This document shows positions 25,763-34,695 of a DNA stretch of 64,000 nt, in pieces (position 1 is the first letter of the stretch; the number at the start of each line of letters is the position of its first letter). Below the pieces are notes generated by a model. It saw only the letters and a program-made list of their open reading frames with translations, ran no database searches and had not been told where the DNA came from. The position numbers and the translations under genes are program-made. This DNA comes from Fimenecus sp036652055 (lineage in GTDB: Bacteria > Bacillota > Clostridia > Oscillospirales > Acutalibacteraceae): assembly GCA_036652055.1 (NCBI GenBank), contig JAVVWP010000002.1, forward strand, positions 26,786 through 90,785. The letters run 5' to 3'.

Positions 25763-27940
25763 ATGTTTTTCAAAGATTTCAAAGTTTTTGAAACTGAGTT
25801 CGCTGGCAGACCATTAAAGGTTGAAGTTGGCAAAATGGCTCAGCTTGCAGGCGGAGCTTGCCTTGTTCGCTATGGCGAAACTGAGGTTATGTGTACTGCT
25901 ACAATGTCTGCAAAACCAAGAGAGGGAGTTGACTTCTTCCCACTCTCTGTTGATTATGAAGAGAAGTTATATTCAGTTGGGCGTATCCCTGGTTCTTTTC
26001 AAAGGCGTGAGGGCAGAGCAAGCGAAAAAGCTACTCTTGCATCTCGTGTAATTGACAGACCAATTCGTCCGCTTTTCCCAAAGGATATGAGAAACGATGT
26101 AGGCGTTGTTGCAACGGTTATGTCGGTTGATCCTGATTGTTCACCTGAAATTACCGCTATGATTGGTGTTTCAGTTGCTATTAGTATTTCTGAAATTCCG
26201 TGGGACGGCCCTGTTTCTTCTGTTTCTGTTGGTCGTATTGATGGCGAATTTATAATCAATCCAACTGAAGCGCAAAGAGAAGTTTCAGAAATGGCTGTTA
26301 CAGTAGCTTCAACTGCTGACCTTGTTGCTATGATTGAAGCTGGTGCAAACGAAGTTTCAAACGATGTAATGTTTGACGGAATTATGCTCGGCGACAAAGA
26401 AAACAAAAAGATTGTTGAGTTTATTGAAAAAATTCGTAAAGAAGCAGGCAAAGACAAAATAGACTTCCCATCAAACGATCCTGCTCCTGAAATGTATGAA
26501 GCAATCAAAGATTTTGCAATTGCTGATATTCGCCTTGCTCTTGACACTGATGACAAGAGAATTCGTGATGAAAGATTAAAACCAATCTACACAGCAGTTC
26601 ATGAAAAATTCGATGCGATTTATCCTGAAGAAATTGCAAAGATTGAGGATTGCCTTTATAAATTACAAAAATTTGTTGTTCGTCGTTGGCTTTTAGACGA
26701 TGGCAAGCGTGTTGACGGCAGAGGGATTGATGAAATTCGTCCACTCAATGCTGAAATTGACCTTTTAAGCCGTGTTCATGGTTCGGGTATGTTTACTCGT
26801 GGTCAAACACAATGCTTAACGGTTGCAACGCTTGGACCAATGAGTAATGCACAAATGCTTGACGGCATTGACAATGAAACCGAAAAAAGATATATGCATC
26901 ACTATAATTTCCCATCATACTCTGTTGGTGAAACAAAGCCATCAAGAGGCCCTGGTAGGCGAGAAATCGGTCACGGTGCATTAGCAGAAAGAGCACTTTT
27001 ACCTGTTATTCCATCAATAAATGATTTCCCATATACAATAAGACTTGTATCTGAAATTCTCTCATCAAACGGTTCAACTTCACAAGGTTCAATTTGTGGT
27101 TCTACACTTGCACTTATGGCAGCTGGCGTTCCTATTAAAGCACCTGTTGCAGGCATCTCGTGTGGGCTTATCACAGAGGGCGACCGTTTTATGACAATGG
27201 TTGATATTCAAGGTCTTGAAGATTTCTTTGGCGATATGGACTTTAAGGTTGCAGGCACAGAAAAGGGCATAACAGCAATCCAAATGGACTTAAAAGTTCA
27301 CGGTCTTACACCTGAAATCATTAGAGAGGCTCTTGATAAAACTTATACTGCAAGAATGCATATTCTTAATGATGTTATGATTCCTGTAATTGCAGAGCCT
27401 CGTAAAGAGCTTTCAAAGTGGGCGCCTAAAATGCTTACAACGAGAGTTGATCCAGAAAAAATCGGCGATGTTATCGGCAAACAAGGAAAAGTTATTCAAA
27501 AGATTTGTGCTGAATGTAACTGTAAGGTTGATGTTTCTGATGATGGGCAAGTTTATGTTTCATCAGTTAGCCTTGAAGATGCACAAAAGGCTATCTTTAT
27601 TGTTGATACAATTGCAAAAGGACCTGAAGTTGGATGCGTTTACAAAGGAATTGTTACAAGGCTTATGAGCTTTGGCGTTTTCGTTGAAATCGTTCCAGGC
27701 GTTGAGGGAATGGTTCATATTAGCCATCTTGATGTCAAGAGAACTGAAAAGGTTGAAGATGTAGTTAATGTTGGCGATGAGGTTATCGTTAAGGTTCTTC
27801 CTAAGGATGAACAAGGCAGATTGAACCTTTCAAGGCGTGAAGCTCTTATCGAAGTTGAAGGCTTAGTTCCTGAAAATGAACTTTCAGAACGCCGCCCAGC
27901 TCCTCCAAGGCGTGATTTTAACAGAGGACCAAGAAGATAA
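25763..27940 (+). CDS. pnp: Polynucleotide phosphorylase
   Basis: A 725-residue phosphorolytic 3'-5' exoribonuclease of mRNA decay. It has two RNase PH domains: the first contains GRIPGSFQRREGRASEKAT, the second RGQTQCLTVATLG, SSNGSTSQGSICGSTLALMA and the active-site stretch DIQGLEDFFGDMDFKVAGT. These are followed by a KH domain (IGDVIGKQGKVIQKI, about residue 570) and an S1 domain (GIVTRLMSFGVFVEIVPGVEGMVHIS). The C-terminus ends in an Arg/Pro-rich tail (RRPAPPRRDFNRGPRR), common in this family. The start follows AGAGGT. Co-transcribed with rpsO. Confidence 0.98.
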   Translation: MFFKDFKVFETEFAGRPLKVEVGKMAQLAGGACLVRYGETEVMCTATMSAKPREGVDFFPLSVDYEEKLYSVGRIPGSFQRREGRASEKATLASRVIDRPIRPLFPKDMRNDVGVVATVMSVDPDCSPEITAMIGVSVAISISEIPWDGPVSSVSVGRIDGEFIINPTEAQREVSEMAVTVASTADLVAMIEAGANEVSNDVMFDGIMLGDKENKKIVEFIEKIRKEAGKDKIDFPSNDPAPEMYEAIKDFAIADIRLALDTDDKRIRDERLKPIYTAVHEKFDAIYPEEIAKIEDCLYKLQKFVVRRWLLDDGKRVDGRGIDEIRPLNAEIDLLSRVHGSGMFTRGQTQCLTVATLGPMSNAQMLDGIDNETEKRYMHHYNFPSYSVGETKPSRGPGRREIGHGALAERALLPVIPSINDFPYTIRLVSEILSSNGSTSQGSICGSTLALMAAGVPIKAPVAGISCGLITEGDRFMTMVDIQGLEDFFGDMDFKVAGTEKGITAIQMDLKVHGLTPEIIREALDKTYTARMHILNDVMIPVIAEPRKELSKWAPKMLTTRVDPEKIGDVIGKQGKVIQKICAECNCKVDVSDDGQVYVSSVSLEDAQKAIFIVDTIAKGPEVGCVYKGIVTRLMSFGVFVEIVPGVEGMVHISHLDVKRTEKVEDVVNVGDEVIVKVLPKDEQGRLNLSRREALIEVEGLVPENELSERRPAPPRRDFNRGPRR

Positions 27941-27957
27941 TTTTTAATTATTAAAAC

Positions 27958-28000
27958 AAATCAGGATTTTGGAAGAAAGTTTCAAAATCCTGATTTTTTA
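27958..28000 (+). terminator. Terminator of rpsO-pnp
   Basis: A perfect 14-bp stem, AAATCAGGATTTTG with CAAAATCCTGATTT, followed by TTTT. Confidence 0.9.
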
Positions 28001-28072
28001 TCCCAAATTTGTCTTAGAATAACCAATGCTGCAATTAAAAACTAAACTTTCAATTATAAAAGGTTCTATTCC

Positions 28073-28101
28073 TTGACTTTTAAAACATTATACTATAAAA
28101 T
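28073..28101 (+). promoter_or_regulatory. Candidate sigma-A promoter of glyS
   Basis: TTGACT (28073-28078), a 17-base spacer and TAAAAT (28096-28101). The short leader shows no T-box sequence. Confidence 0.5.
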
Positions 28102-28140
28102 TGTATGTTAGTAATTTAAAACATAAAGGATTGATATTTT

Positions 28141-29517
28141 ATGCTTAAAAACACAGAAAAAACAATGGAAAAAGTAGTTTCACTTTGTAAAAGTAGAGGG
28201 TTTGTTTATCCAGGCAGTGAAATTTACGGCGGACTTTCAAATACATGGGACTATGGCCCACTCGGCGTTGAATTTAAAAACAATGTTAAAAAAGCTTGGT
28301 GGAAAAAATTCGTTCAAGAAAATAAATATAATGTAGGTCTTGACAGTGCTATTTTGATGAACCCTCAAACATGGGTTGCGTCAGGTCATGTCGGTGGGTT
28401 TTCTGATCCACTTATGGATTGTAAGGAGTGCAAAACTCGTCATAGAGCTGATAAGCTTATTGAGGATTTAGGCGTTAATCCTGCTGGTTGGTCTTTTGAA
28501 GAAATGTCAGCATATATCAAAGAAAATAATGTTGTATGCCCTAACTGTGGTGCTTGCAACTTTACTGATATTCGTAAGTTTAACCTTATGTTTAAAACTT
28601 TTCAAGGCGTAACTGAAGATGCTAAAAATGAAATCTTCCTTCGCCCTGAAACTGCTCAAGGAATTTTTGTTAATTTCCAAAACATTCAAAGAACAACAAG
28701 AAGGAAAATTCCGTTTGGCGTTTGTCAAGTTGGTAAATCTTTCAGAAATGAAATAACACCTGGCAACTTCACATTCAGAACTCGTGAATTTGAACAGATG
28801 GAACTTGAGTTTTTCTGTAAACCAGGAACAGAGCTTGACTGGTTTAAATATTGGAAAAACTACTGTAAAGATTGGCTTTTGTCACTTGGTATAAAAGAAG
28901 AAAATCTTAGACTTCGTGACCATGAAGAAAAAGAACTTTCACATTATTCAAATGCTACTACTGATTTTGAATTTATGTTTCCGTTTGGTTGGGGCGAGCT
29001 TTGGGGCGTAGCTTCAAGAACAAATTTTGACCTGACTCAACATCAAAACACTTCAGGTAAGAGTATGGAATATTTTGACCAAGAGGCAAATGAAAAATAT
29101 CTTCCATATGTTATCGAGCCTTCACTCGGAGCAGATAGAGTTACGCTCGCACTTCTTTGTGAAGCCTATGATGAAGAAGTTGTTGATGAAAAAGACACAA
29201 GAGTTGTTATGCACTTCCCACCGGCACTTGCACCAATGAAAGCCGCTATTCTTCCGCTTTCAAAAAAGCTTTCAGATGAGGCAATGAAGGTTTATGAATT
29301 GCTTTCAAAGAAATTTATGGTTGACTTTGATGATGCAGGCTCAATAGGCAAGCGTTATCGCCGTCAAGATGAAATAGGTACGCCTTATGCAGTTACTTTT
29401 GATTTTGATAGCTTAGAGGACAAATGCGTCACAGTTCGTGACAGAGATACAATGGAGCAGATAAGGCTTCCGATTGATGCTCTTGTTAGCTATATTGAGG
29501 AAAAACTCGAATTTTAA
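28141..29517 (+). CDS. glyS: Glycyl-tRNA synthetase (dimeric, single-chain type)
   Basis: A 458-residue class II synthetase of the alpha-2 type, charging tRNA-Gly. The class II motifs are visible: SEIYGGLSNTWDYGPLG near the start, motif 2 in GKSFRNEITPGNFTFRTREFEQME, and motif 3 in IEPSLGADRVTLALL. Two Cys pairs (CKEC, CPNCGAC) in the insertion at about residues 95-140 could bind zinc. The anticodon-binding domain follows, ending SYIEEKLEF. An AAAGGA site precedes ATG. Other clostridia may carry the unrelated alpha2-beta2 GlyRS; this one is clearly the dimeric kind. Confidence 0.97.
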   Translation: MLKNTEKTMEKVVSLCKSRGFVYPGSEIYGGLSNTWDYGPLGVEFKNNVKKAWWKKFVQENKYNVGLDSAILMNPQTWVASGHVGGFSDPLMDCKECKTRHRADKLIEDLGVNPAGWSFEEMSAYIKENNVVCPNCGACNFTDIRKFNLMFKTFQGVTEDAKNEIFLRPETAQGIFVNFQNIQRTTRRKIPFGVCQVGKSFRNEITPGNFTFRTREFEQMELEFFCKPGTELDWFKYWKNYCKDWLLSLGIKEENLRLRDHEEKELSHYSNATTDFEFMFPFGWGELWGVASRTNFDLTQHQNTSGKSMEYFDQEANEKYLPYVIEPSLGADRVTLALLCEAYDEEVVDEKDTRVVMHFPPALAPMKAAILPLSKKLSDEAMKVYELLSKKFMVDFDDAGSIGKRYRRQDEIGTPYAVTFDFDSLEDKCVTVRDRDTMEQIRLPIDALVSYIEEKLEF

Positions 29518-29533
29518 TTTTTGAGGTAAGGGT

Positions 29534-30481
29534 ATGAGAAAAAAGCTGTTATTGGTTGTTAATCCCATCTCTGGAAAAAAGCTCGCAGCAGGGTATATGC
29601 TGCACTTCGTCGACCGATTTGATAAGGCAGGTTATAGCGTTATTGCCTGTTGTACTCAAAAAGATAAAAGTGCCTGTGAAATCGTAATTAATCGAGGCGC
29701 TGATATGGATTTAATTGTCTGCTGTGGTGGTGACGGCACTTTAAAAGAAACAATTTGTGGTGTTATGGCACTCGGCAAGGACATTAGTATTGGATATATC
29801 CCAATGGGAACAACTAACGATTTTGCCCGTGCTTTTGGAATTCCGATTGACATAAATAAAGCACTTGAAGCAGTCTTAGAGGGCGTGCCAAGACCTGTTG
29901 ATATTGGTACTTTTGACGACGAATATTTCAACTATGTAGCGGCTTTTGGCAACTTTACTGACATTTCATATACGACCTCTCAAAGGGCGAAAAATCTTCT
30001 CGGCAGAGGGGCATATTTTCTGCATTCAGCAGATCCCTTCTTTAAAATGAAATCTTATTCAGCTCGTGTTGAAGCTGATGGCGAAGTTTTTAAAGGCAAA
30101 TATTTTTATGGCTCAGTCACAAATTCTGAATGTATGGGCGGACTTCCCGTTCTTAAAAATTTAGGAGTTGAATTTGACGATGGGCTGCTTGAATTAGTTC
30201 TTGTTGAAATGGTTAGAAATCCTGCTGATATACTGTCTATTGCCAATTCACTTGCAAAGAAAAACATTGGTGACAATAAACGCATAATTGTTAGGCACTG
30301 TAAAGAGGTCCGTTTTATTTTTGATAAGCCGACCGATTTTTCTCTCGACGGTGAGTGTGCTGAAAAAATAACTGATGTTATAATAAAAGACATCAAATGC
30401 CCTGTAAAAATTATAGCAAAAAGCAAAGAATTAATTACACAGGAAGATTTAGTAGCAGAAGTTATGGAAGATTTAATTTAA
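29534..30481 (+). CDS. Diacylglycerol kinase-family lipid kinase
   Basis: A 315-residue soluble lipid kinase of the DgkB/YegS family, which phosphorylates diacylglycerol or a related lipid at the inner face of the membrane and so recycles lipid from lipoteichoic-acid-type synthesis. The N-terminus LLVVNPISGKK and the nucleotide loop VCCGGDGTLKETICGV (GGDGT at about residues 66-70) are diagnostic, followed by GYIPMGTTNDFARAFGIP. The C-terminal half is the beta-sandwich with FSLDGE. GAGGTAAGGG precedes ATG. Lies 16 bases after glyS and probably shares its transcript. A terminator follows. Confidence 0.93.
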   Translation: MRKKLLLVVNPISGKKLAAGYMLHFVDRFDKAGYSVIACCTQKDKSACEIVINRGADMDLIVCCGGDGTLKETICGVMALGKDISIGYIPMGTTNDFARAFGIPIDINKALEAVLEGVPRPVDIGTFDDEYFNYVAAFGNFTDISYTTSQRAKNLLGRGAYFLHSADPFFKMKSYSARVEADGEVFKGKYFYGSVTNSECMGGLPVLKNLGVEFDDGLLELVLVEMVRNPADILSIANSLAKKNIGDNKRIIVRHCKEVRFIFDKPTDFSLDGECAEKITDVIIKDIKCPVKIIAKSKELITQEDLVAEVMEDLI

Positions 30482-30491
30482 TAATTAAAAT

Positions 30492-30537
30492 GCGGCTGTT
30501 TTACTTTTAATTACTTAGTAAAACAGTCGCTTTTTTT
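30492..30537. terminator. Terminator between convergent genes
   Basis: GCGGCTGTTTTACT pairs over 14 bp (one G-U pair) with AGTAAAACAGTCGC, then TTTTTTT on the plus strand for the lipid kinase. The lipoprotein's stop codon on the other strand overlaps the T run, so the hairpin may also end that transcript. Confidence 0.85.
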
Positions 30538-30820
30538 ATTGACCTGCTTTAGTTGTTGTGACTTTTCCGTCATCTTTGTTTGTCACAAGGTCATGAACGC
30601 CTTCGCTGACTTTAGTTATTGCCTCGCTGACACCTTCACTCACTTTGGTTATTGCATCGCTTGCACCCTCACTCGTTTTTGTTACAATTTCGCCACCAAC
30701 GCCATTAGTGTTTGCAGGCTTTGTAGTTGTAGTAGGTTCAGGAGTATTTTTACCACAGCCAATAAAGGCAAAGGCGCAGATTATCAGCAAAACGGAGATA
30801 ACTCCAAAAAGCTTCTTCAT
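30536..30820 (-). CDS. Small lipoprotein with 11-residue repeats
   Basis: A 94-residue predicted lipoprotein. The signal peptide KKLFGVISVLLIICAFAFIGC ends in a lipobox (AFIGC), with the lipidated Cys at about residue 22. A Thr/Pro linker (EPTTTTKPANT) follows, then three copies of an 11-residue repeat: TKTSEGASDAI, TKVSEGVSEAI, TKVSEGVHDLV, likely a short amphipathic helix. AAGGAGA lies 9 bases before ATG 30820, so the longer open frame to 30865 is not the start. It lies 59 bases downstream of ypeB on the same strand, so it may be co-transcribed and placed on the spore inner membrane. Function unknown. Confidence 0.75.
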   Translation of the reverse strand: MKKLFGVISVLLIICAFAFIGCGKNTPEPTTTTKPANTNGVGGEIVTKTSEGASDAITKVSEGVSEAITKVSEGVHDLVTNKDDGKVTTTKAGQ

Positions 30821-30879
30821 TAAAAAAATCTCCTTAAACATTTCGGACACGGTTAGTTTGTGCAAAAATCATTTGATTA

Positions 30880-32223
30880 TTACTTAGTAAGAATTCCATT
30901 GTCGGAATAAAGCAAAAGCAATATATTGTCTTCATATCCTGTTGTCTGGTCAATATAAACAAGCACTTCTTGTCCATTTTCATCCTTGCAGTGGAACTCA
31001 TAGGTTGACTGTTCAGAATGACTTTTTGTTGGAATTACAGCTTTTTTAGAACTCATTATAGTGAGCTGTGAGCTAACTGATTTTCCGGCTGTTTCCTCTG
31101 TGATTTTAGCAGGAGCAATACTTCTTTTGGTGTGATTTACTATATATCCTCTTGCGTCATATCCCATAATTTTACCGTTTTCCATATTAACTTCTACTTT
31201 AATAAGGTCAGGATAGCAAATTGTATCATTTTCAACATATGCAAAATTTATAGTGCAAATGCCATCATTTATTGCGTAATAGCTCTCTTTCATATTGATA
31301 CATTCATTTGCGACAAGAAAATCAGATGCTATTTTCAAGGCTTCTTCATAACTAAGCTTTTGCTCGCCTGCAAACTCACTTCTAAGCATATAAAGGACAT
31401 ATCCGCCTTTTTTTGTTACTGCAAGATTGATGTTTTTCGCAGAAAAGCAATAGCTTTCAGTGTTGTCACATTCTTCTGCGGTTAAAGACAAATCTTTTTC
31501 AGCAACGCCACTGAATTTTGATGCGACTTTTAGCGCTTGCTCTTTTGAAATCATCTCAGCGTTTTCAAGCATCTTTGGTGATATTTTATTAATGTGGTCA
31601 GAGAATGGACCATCATAAATAAGTGATGGATATTCAGTTATCGACTGCTCTGCATTTTTAATATCATCAGAAAAAAGTTGATTTTCAATTCCGCTTGATA
31701 TTAGTGTGCTTTTTGTTTCTTCAAAGCGATAATTATTACGAAGCATATCCTCACGAACCGCTGAAATTTGCTTTTCTAAATTTTTTGAAATTTCAATAAA
31801 ATAATTCAAATTTTCTCTTTCTTCTGCGGTTATTTTTTCGCCCATTGCAACTTTCCTGTTTAGTGACATAACAAAGTCGCCAACCTGAGAAAGAAATTTA
31901 TAAATTGCTTCAATTTCAGCATTTGATGTGGGCAAAACCGAAAGGCTTCCCTTAGCTCCGCTTGCCTGCCGCCACAGCTCTGTTGCGACAGTGTTCATCA
32001 TGGGCGGAGTGCTTACATATATCCCTTTGCAAAGGCTTACGCTCATATTTCCGAGATAAGTGTCAAGCTCAGTTAAAGCCCTTTGTTGAGATAAAAGAAC
32101 CTGTCTTTCGAGATTATGCGTTGTGATACTGCCGATTACAGCGGTAATTAAAAGTGCCACTATAAGTGCAAAAATATAAAGAGCTATTCTTATTTTTCCT
32201 CTTTTAGAAATTGTTGTTGTCAT
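30880..32223 (-). CDS. ypeB: Spore germination protein YpeB
   Basis: A 447-residue protein that in Bacillus is needed to place and hold the cortex-lytic enzyme SleB in the spore. One N-terminal membrane segment (IALYIFALIVALLITAVIGSI) is followed by a helical domain (RALTELDTYLGNMSVSLCKGIY, at about residues 45-210) and PepSY-type repeats in the C-terminal half (ISKEQALKVASKFSG, LSYEEALKIASDFLV, KVEVNMENGKIMGYDARGYI). The length equals the family's. AGAAGGTGAG lies 8 bases before ATG 32223; GTG 32232 is the alternative. sleB is not next to it in this window, which is unusual. Confidence 0.93.
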   Translation of the reverse strand: MTTTISKRGKIRIALYIFALIVALLITAVIGSITTHNLERQVLLSQQRALTELDTYLGNMSVSLCKGIYVSTPPMMNTVATELWRQASGAKGSLSVLPTSNAEIEAIYKFLSQVGDFVMSLNRKVAMGEKITAEERENLNYFIEISKNLEKQISAVREDMLRNNYRFEETKSTLISSGIENQLFSDDIKNAEQSITEYPSLIYDGPFSDHINKISPKMLENAEMISKEQALKVASKFSGVAEKDLSLTAEECDNTESYCFSAKNINLAVTKKGGYVLYMLRSEFAGEQKLSYEEALKIASDFLVANECINMKESYYAINDGICTINFAYVENDTICYPDLIKVEVNMENGKIMGYDARGYIVNHTKRSIAPAKITEETAGKSVSSQLTIMSSKKAVIPTKSHSEQSTYEFHCKDENGQEVLVYIDQTTGYEDNILLLLYSDNGILTK

Positions 32224-32272
32224 AATTCTCACCTTCTTATTTTTTCACTGTTATTTTTCTCCTAAAATCGCA

Positions 32273-32301
32273 AAATATACAAAAAATTAACTGTTTATTC
32301 A
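32273..32301 (-). promoter_or_regulatory. Possible forespore (sigma-G-like) promoter of ypeB
   Basis: On the minus strand TGAATA (32301-32296), a 16-base spacer and TATATTT (32279-32273). The -35 fits the sigma-G pattern well, the -10 (consensus CATnnTA) only partly. The call leans on ypeB being a known sigma-G gene. Confidence 0.35.
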
Positions 32302-32302
32302 T

Positions 32303-32331
32303 TTGCATAATAGAGCTTTTTAGTGTATAAT
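32303..32331 (+). promoter_or_regulatory. Candidate sigma-A promoter of the nifS-thiI unit
   Basis: TTGCAT (32303-32308), a 17-base spacer and perfect TATAAT (32326-32331). It lies almost back to back with the divergent ypeB promoter candidate. Confidence 0.5.
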
Positions 32332-32375
32332 AAATTGATTATAAACCTCACTATAATGTAAAAGGAGAACTTTAA

Positions 32376-33512
32376 TTGGAAGCTTATCTTGATAATAGCG
32401 CGACGACAATTCCATCAGTTAAAACGAGGCAAGCTGTAATGAAAGCAGTGAGCGAGGTTTATGGTAATCCATCGTCTATTCACGAAAAAGGTTTTGAAGC
32501 TTTAAAAGAGCTTGAAAGTTCAAGAAATATAATAGCAAAAAGCCTCTTTGCAGATGCAAATACAATATATTTTTCACCAAGTGGAACGCTTGCCAACAAT
32601 ACTGCGATTTTTTCATCGGTAAAAGCATTAAAACGCCGAGGAAATAAAATTGTTTCAACTGCCTTTGAGCATCCAAGCGTTGAAAACTGTCTTTTAAGAT
32701 TAGAAGCAGAGGGTTTTGAAGTTGTTAGAGTTTTCCCACAAAAAGATGGAAATATTCCTCTTTCAGAGTTTGAAAAAGTTATTGACGAAAATACAATCCT
32801 TGTCAGCGTTATGGCTGTCAACAATGAAATCGGAGCTATAACTCCTTTTTCAGAAATAAAAAAAATAATTAAATCAAAAAAATCAAATGCAGTTCTACAT
32901 ATAGACGCAATCCAAGGTTATATGAAAATGCCGATTAACCCTCAAAAATGCGGAATTGACCTTATGTCAATGAGCGCTCATAAAATTCACGGTATAAAAG
33001 GCGTCGGGGCGCTTTATGTTGATAAGAATGTTAAAATAAAGCCATATGTCGAGGGCGGTGGGCAAGAAAATAATCTTTTTTCAGGAACGCAGGGAATGCC
33101 TGCAATAATGGGATTTTCCGCAGCAATCGAAGACTTTGGAAGTATAGCAAAAAATCTTGAGTATGTTAAAGAGTTAAATTGCTTTTTTAAAGATAGAATT
33201 AAAAATCTTGCAGGAGTTTTTATAAATTCGCCTGAAAATGCACTTCCATATATTTTAAACATTTCAGTCTTAGGAATTCCATCGCAGGTGCTTGTGAATT
33301 TCTTCTCGATGAATAAGGTTTATGTTTCTGCTGGCTCGGCCTGCTCTAAGGGGCATAGAAGCAATGTCTTAAATGTTATAGGGCTTTCACCTGCAAAAAT
33401 TGATACAGCTATCAGAATAAGCCTTTCGCACAACACAACAAAAGAAGAATTAGAATATTGTGCCGAAATTTTAGAAAAGGCAATAACGACACTTAGAAAA
33501 GGGAAAAATTAA
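32376..33512 (+). CDS. Cysteine desulfurase (NifS/IscS type)
   Basis: A 378-residue pyridoxal-phosphate enzyme that takes sulfur from cysteine and passes it on as persulfide. The N-terminus AYLDNSATTIPS, the PLP lysine in SMSAHKIHGIKGVGALY (about residue 202) and the sulfur-accepting Cys in SAGSACSKGHRSNVL (about residue 324) are all present. The TTG start lies 10 bases after AAAGGAG. The stop and the thiI start share one base (TAATG), so this is most likely the dedicated sulfur donor for ThiI (the NifZ arrangement of Bacillus). First gene of the nifS-thiI-pncC-srtB run. Confidence 0.95.
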   Translation: MEAYLDNSATTIPSVKTRQAVMKAVSEVYGNPSSIHEKGFEALKELESSRNIIAKSLFADANTIYFSPSGTLANNTAIFSSVKALKRRGNKIVSTAFEHPSVENCLLRLEAEGFEVVRVFPQKDGNIPLSEFEKVIDENTILVSVMAVNNEIGAITPFSEIKKIIKSKKSNAVLHIDAIQGYMKMPINPQKCGIDLMSMSAHKIHGIKGVGALYVDKNVKIKPYVEGGGQENNLFSGTQGMPAIMGFSAAIEDFGSIAKNLEYVKELNCFFKDRIKNLAGVFINSPENALPYILNISVLGIPSQVLVNFFSMNKVYVSAGSACSKGHRSNVLNVIGLSPAKIDTAIRISLSHNTTKEELEYCAEILEKAITTLRKGKN

Positions 33513-34684
33513 TGAAAGAAATCATTTTAATAAAAAACGGAGAGCTTGCTTTAAAAGGACTTAATCGTTCTTCATTTGAGTCAATTCTCGTTAAAAACAT
33601 AAAAAGGCGATTAAACGGAGTTGGAAAGTTCTCAGTTGTTCGTTCACAGTCAACAATCACGATTGAACCGCAATCTGATGATTATGATATGGACGAGGCC
33701 GTTTCAAGAATTTCAAAAATTTTCGGAATAGCTGGCTATTCAAGAGCAGCAGCAGTTGAAAAGGATATGAGCGTTATTCTTGAAGTTGCTCCGGAGTATC
33801 TAAGCGAACAGTTAAGCAATGCAGCGACCTTCAAAGTCGAGGCAAAGCGTTCAGACAAGGCTTTCCCCTTAAAATCTCCTGCAATATCTTGCGAGGTTGG
33901 CGGTGCAATCCTTGATGCTTTTCCTCACTTGACGGTAGATGTTAGAAATCCTGATATTACTGTTACCGTTGAGGTGCGTGACAATTTTGCATACATTAGA
34001 GGCAAACAGTTAAAGGGTGCAGGCGGAATGCCAGTAGGAACAGGCGGAAAAGCGGCACTTTTGGTGTCAGGCGGAATTGATAGCCCTGTTGCAGGTTGGA
34101 TGATGGCAAAAAGAGGAATTGTCCTCACAGCTATACATTTTGCATCACCTCCTTTTACTTCTCCACAATCTGAAATGAAAGTCCACGACCTTTTAAGCGA
34201 GGTTGCAAAATATAGCGGAAGTATAACTTTATTCACAGTTCCTTTTACAGAAATTCAAGAGCAAATTCGTGATAATTGCCCAGAGGAATTTTTCACCCTT
34301 GTTATGCGTAGATTTATGATGAGAATTTCAACTGAAATTGCAAAAAAAGAGGACTGTTCAGCACTTATAACAGGCGAGAGCGTGGGGCAGGTTGCAAGCC
34401 AAACTATTTTAGCACTTGGTTGTACAGATGCTGTCACCGATATGCCAGTATTCAGACCACTCATTGGAATGGATAAAGACGAAATTATTGTTATTTCAAG
34501 AAAAATCGGAACATTTGATATTTCAATAAGACCGTTTGAGGATTGCTGTACTGTGTTTACACCAAAGCACCCACGAACAAGACCTAAAAAAGAACAACTT
34601 GAAGAAGCAGAAAAAGAACTTGATTGCGAAGAATTAATCAAAAAAGCGGTTGACGCAGCGACAATGGAATATTTTTCGTTTTAA
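33512..34684 (+). CDS. thiI: tRNA 4-thiouridine sulfurtransferase ThiI
   Basis: A 390-residue enzyme that makes 4-thiouridine at position 8 of tRNA. The N-terminal ferredoxin-like and THUMP domains (IKNGELALKGLNR at the start) precede the PP-loop ATPase: SGGIDSPVAGWMMAKRG at about residues 189-205, then TGESVGQVASQT. A conserved Cys pair occurs in FEDCCTVFTPKHPRTRP. The C-terminal rhodanese domain of enteric ThiI is absent, as in Bacillus, where a partner NifS-type enzyme supplies the sulfur; such an enzyme is encoded directly upstream with a 1-base overlap. Confidence 0.96.
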   Translation: MKEIILIKNGELALKGLNRSSFESILVKNIKRRLNGVGKFSVVRSQSTITIEPQSDDYDMDEAVSRISKIFGIAGYSRAAAVEKDMSVILEVAPEYLSEQLSNAATFKVEAKRSDKAFPLKSPAISCEVGGAILDAFPHLTVDVRNPDITVTVEVRDNFAYIRGKQLKGAGGMPVGTGGKAALLVSGGIDSPVAGWMMAKRGIVLTAIHFASPPFTSPQSEMKVHDLLSEVAKYSGSITLFTVPFTEIQEQIRDNCPEEFFTLVMRRFMMRISTEIAKKEDCSALITGESVGQVASQTILALGCTDAVTDMPVFRPLIGMDKDEIIVISRKIGTFDISIRPFEDCCTVFTPKHPRTRPKKEQLEEAEKELDCEELIKKAVDAATMEYFSF

Positions 34685-34695
34685 GGATATTAAAA

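Noticed and set aside
25473..25817. A 114-codon open frame across the rpsO-pnp spacer
   Set aside because: It overlaps the end of rpsO and the start of pnp in another frame and has no ribosome site; the spacer hairpin explains the region better.
28001..28140. T-box leader for glyS
   Set aside because: The leader is too short and lacks the GGTGG-type T-box sequence. The same holds for gltX upstream of 19047.
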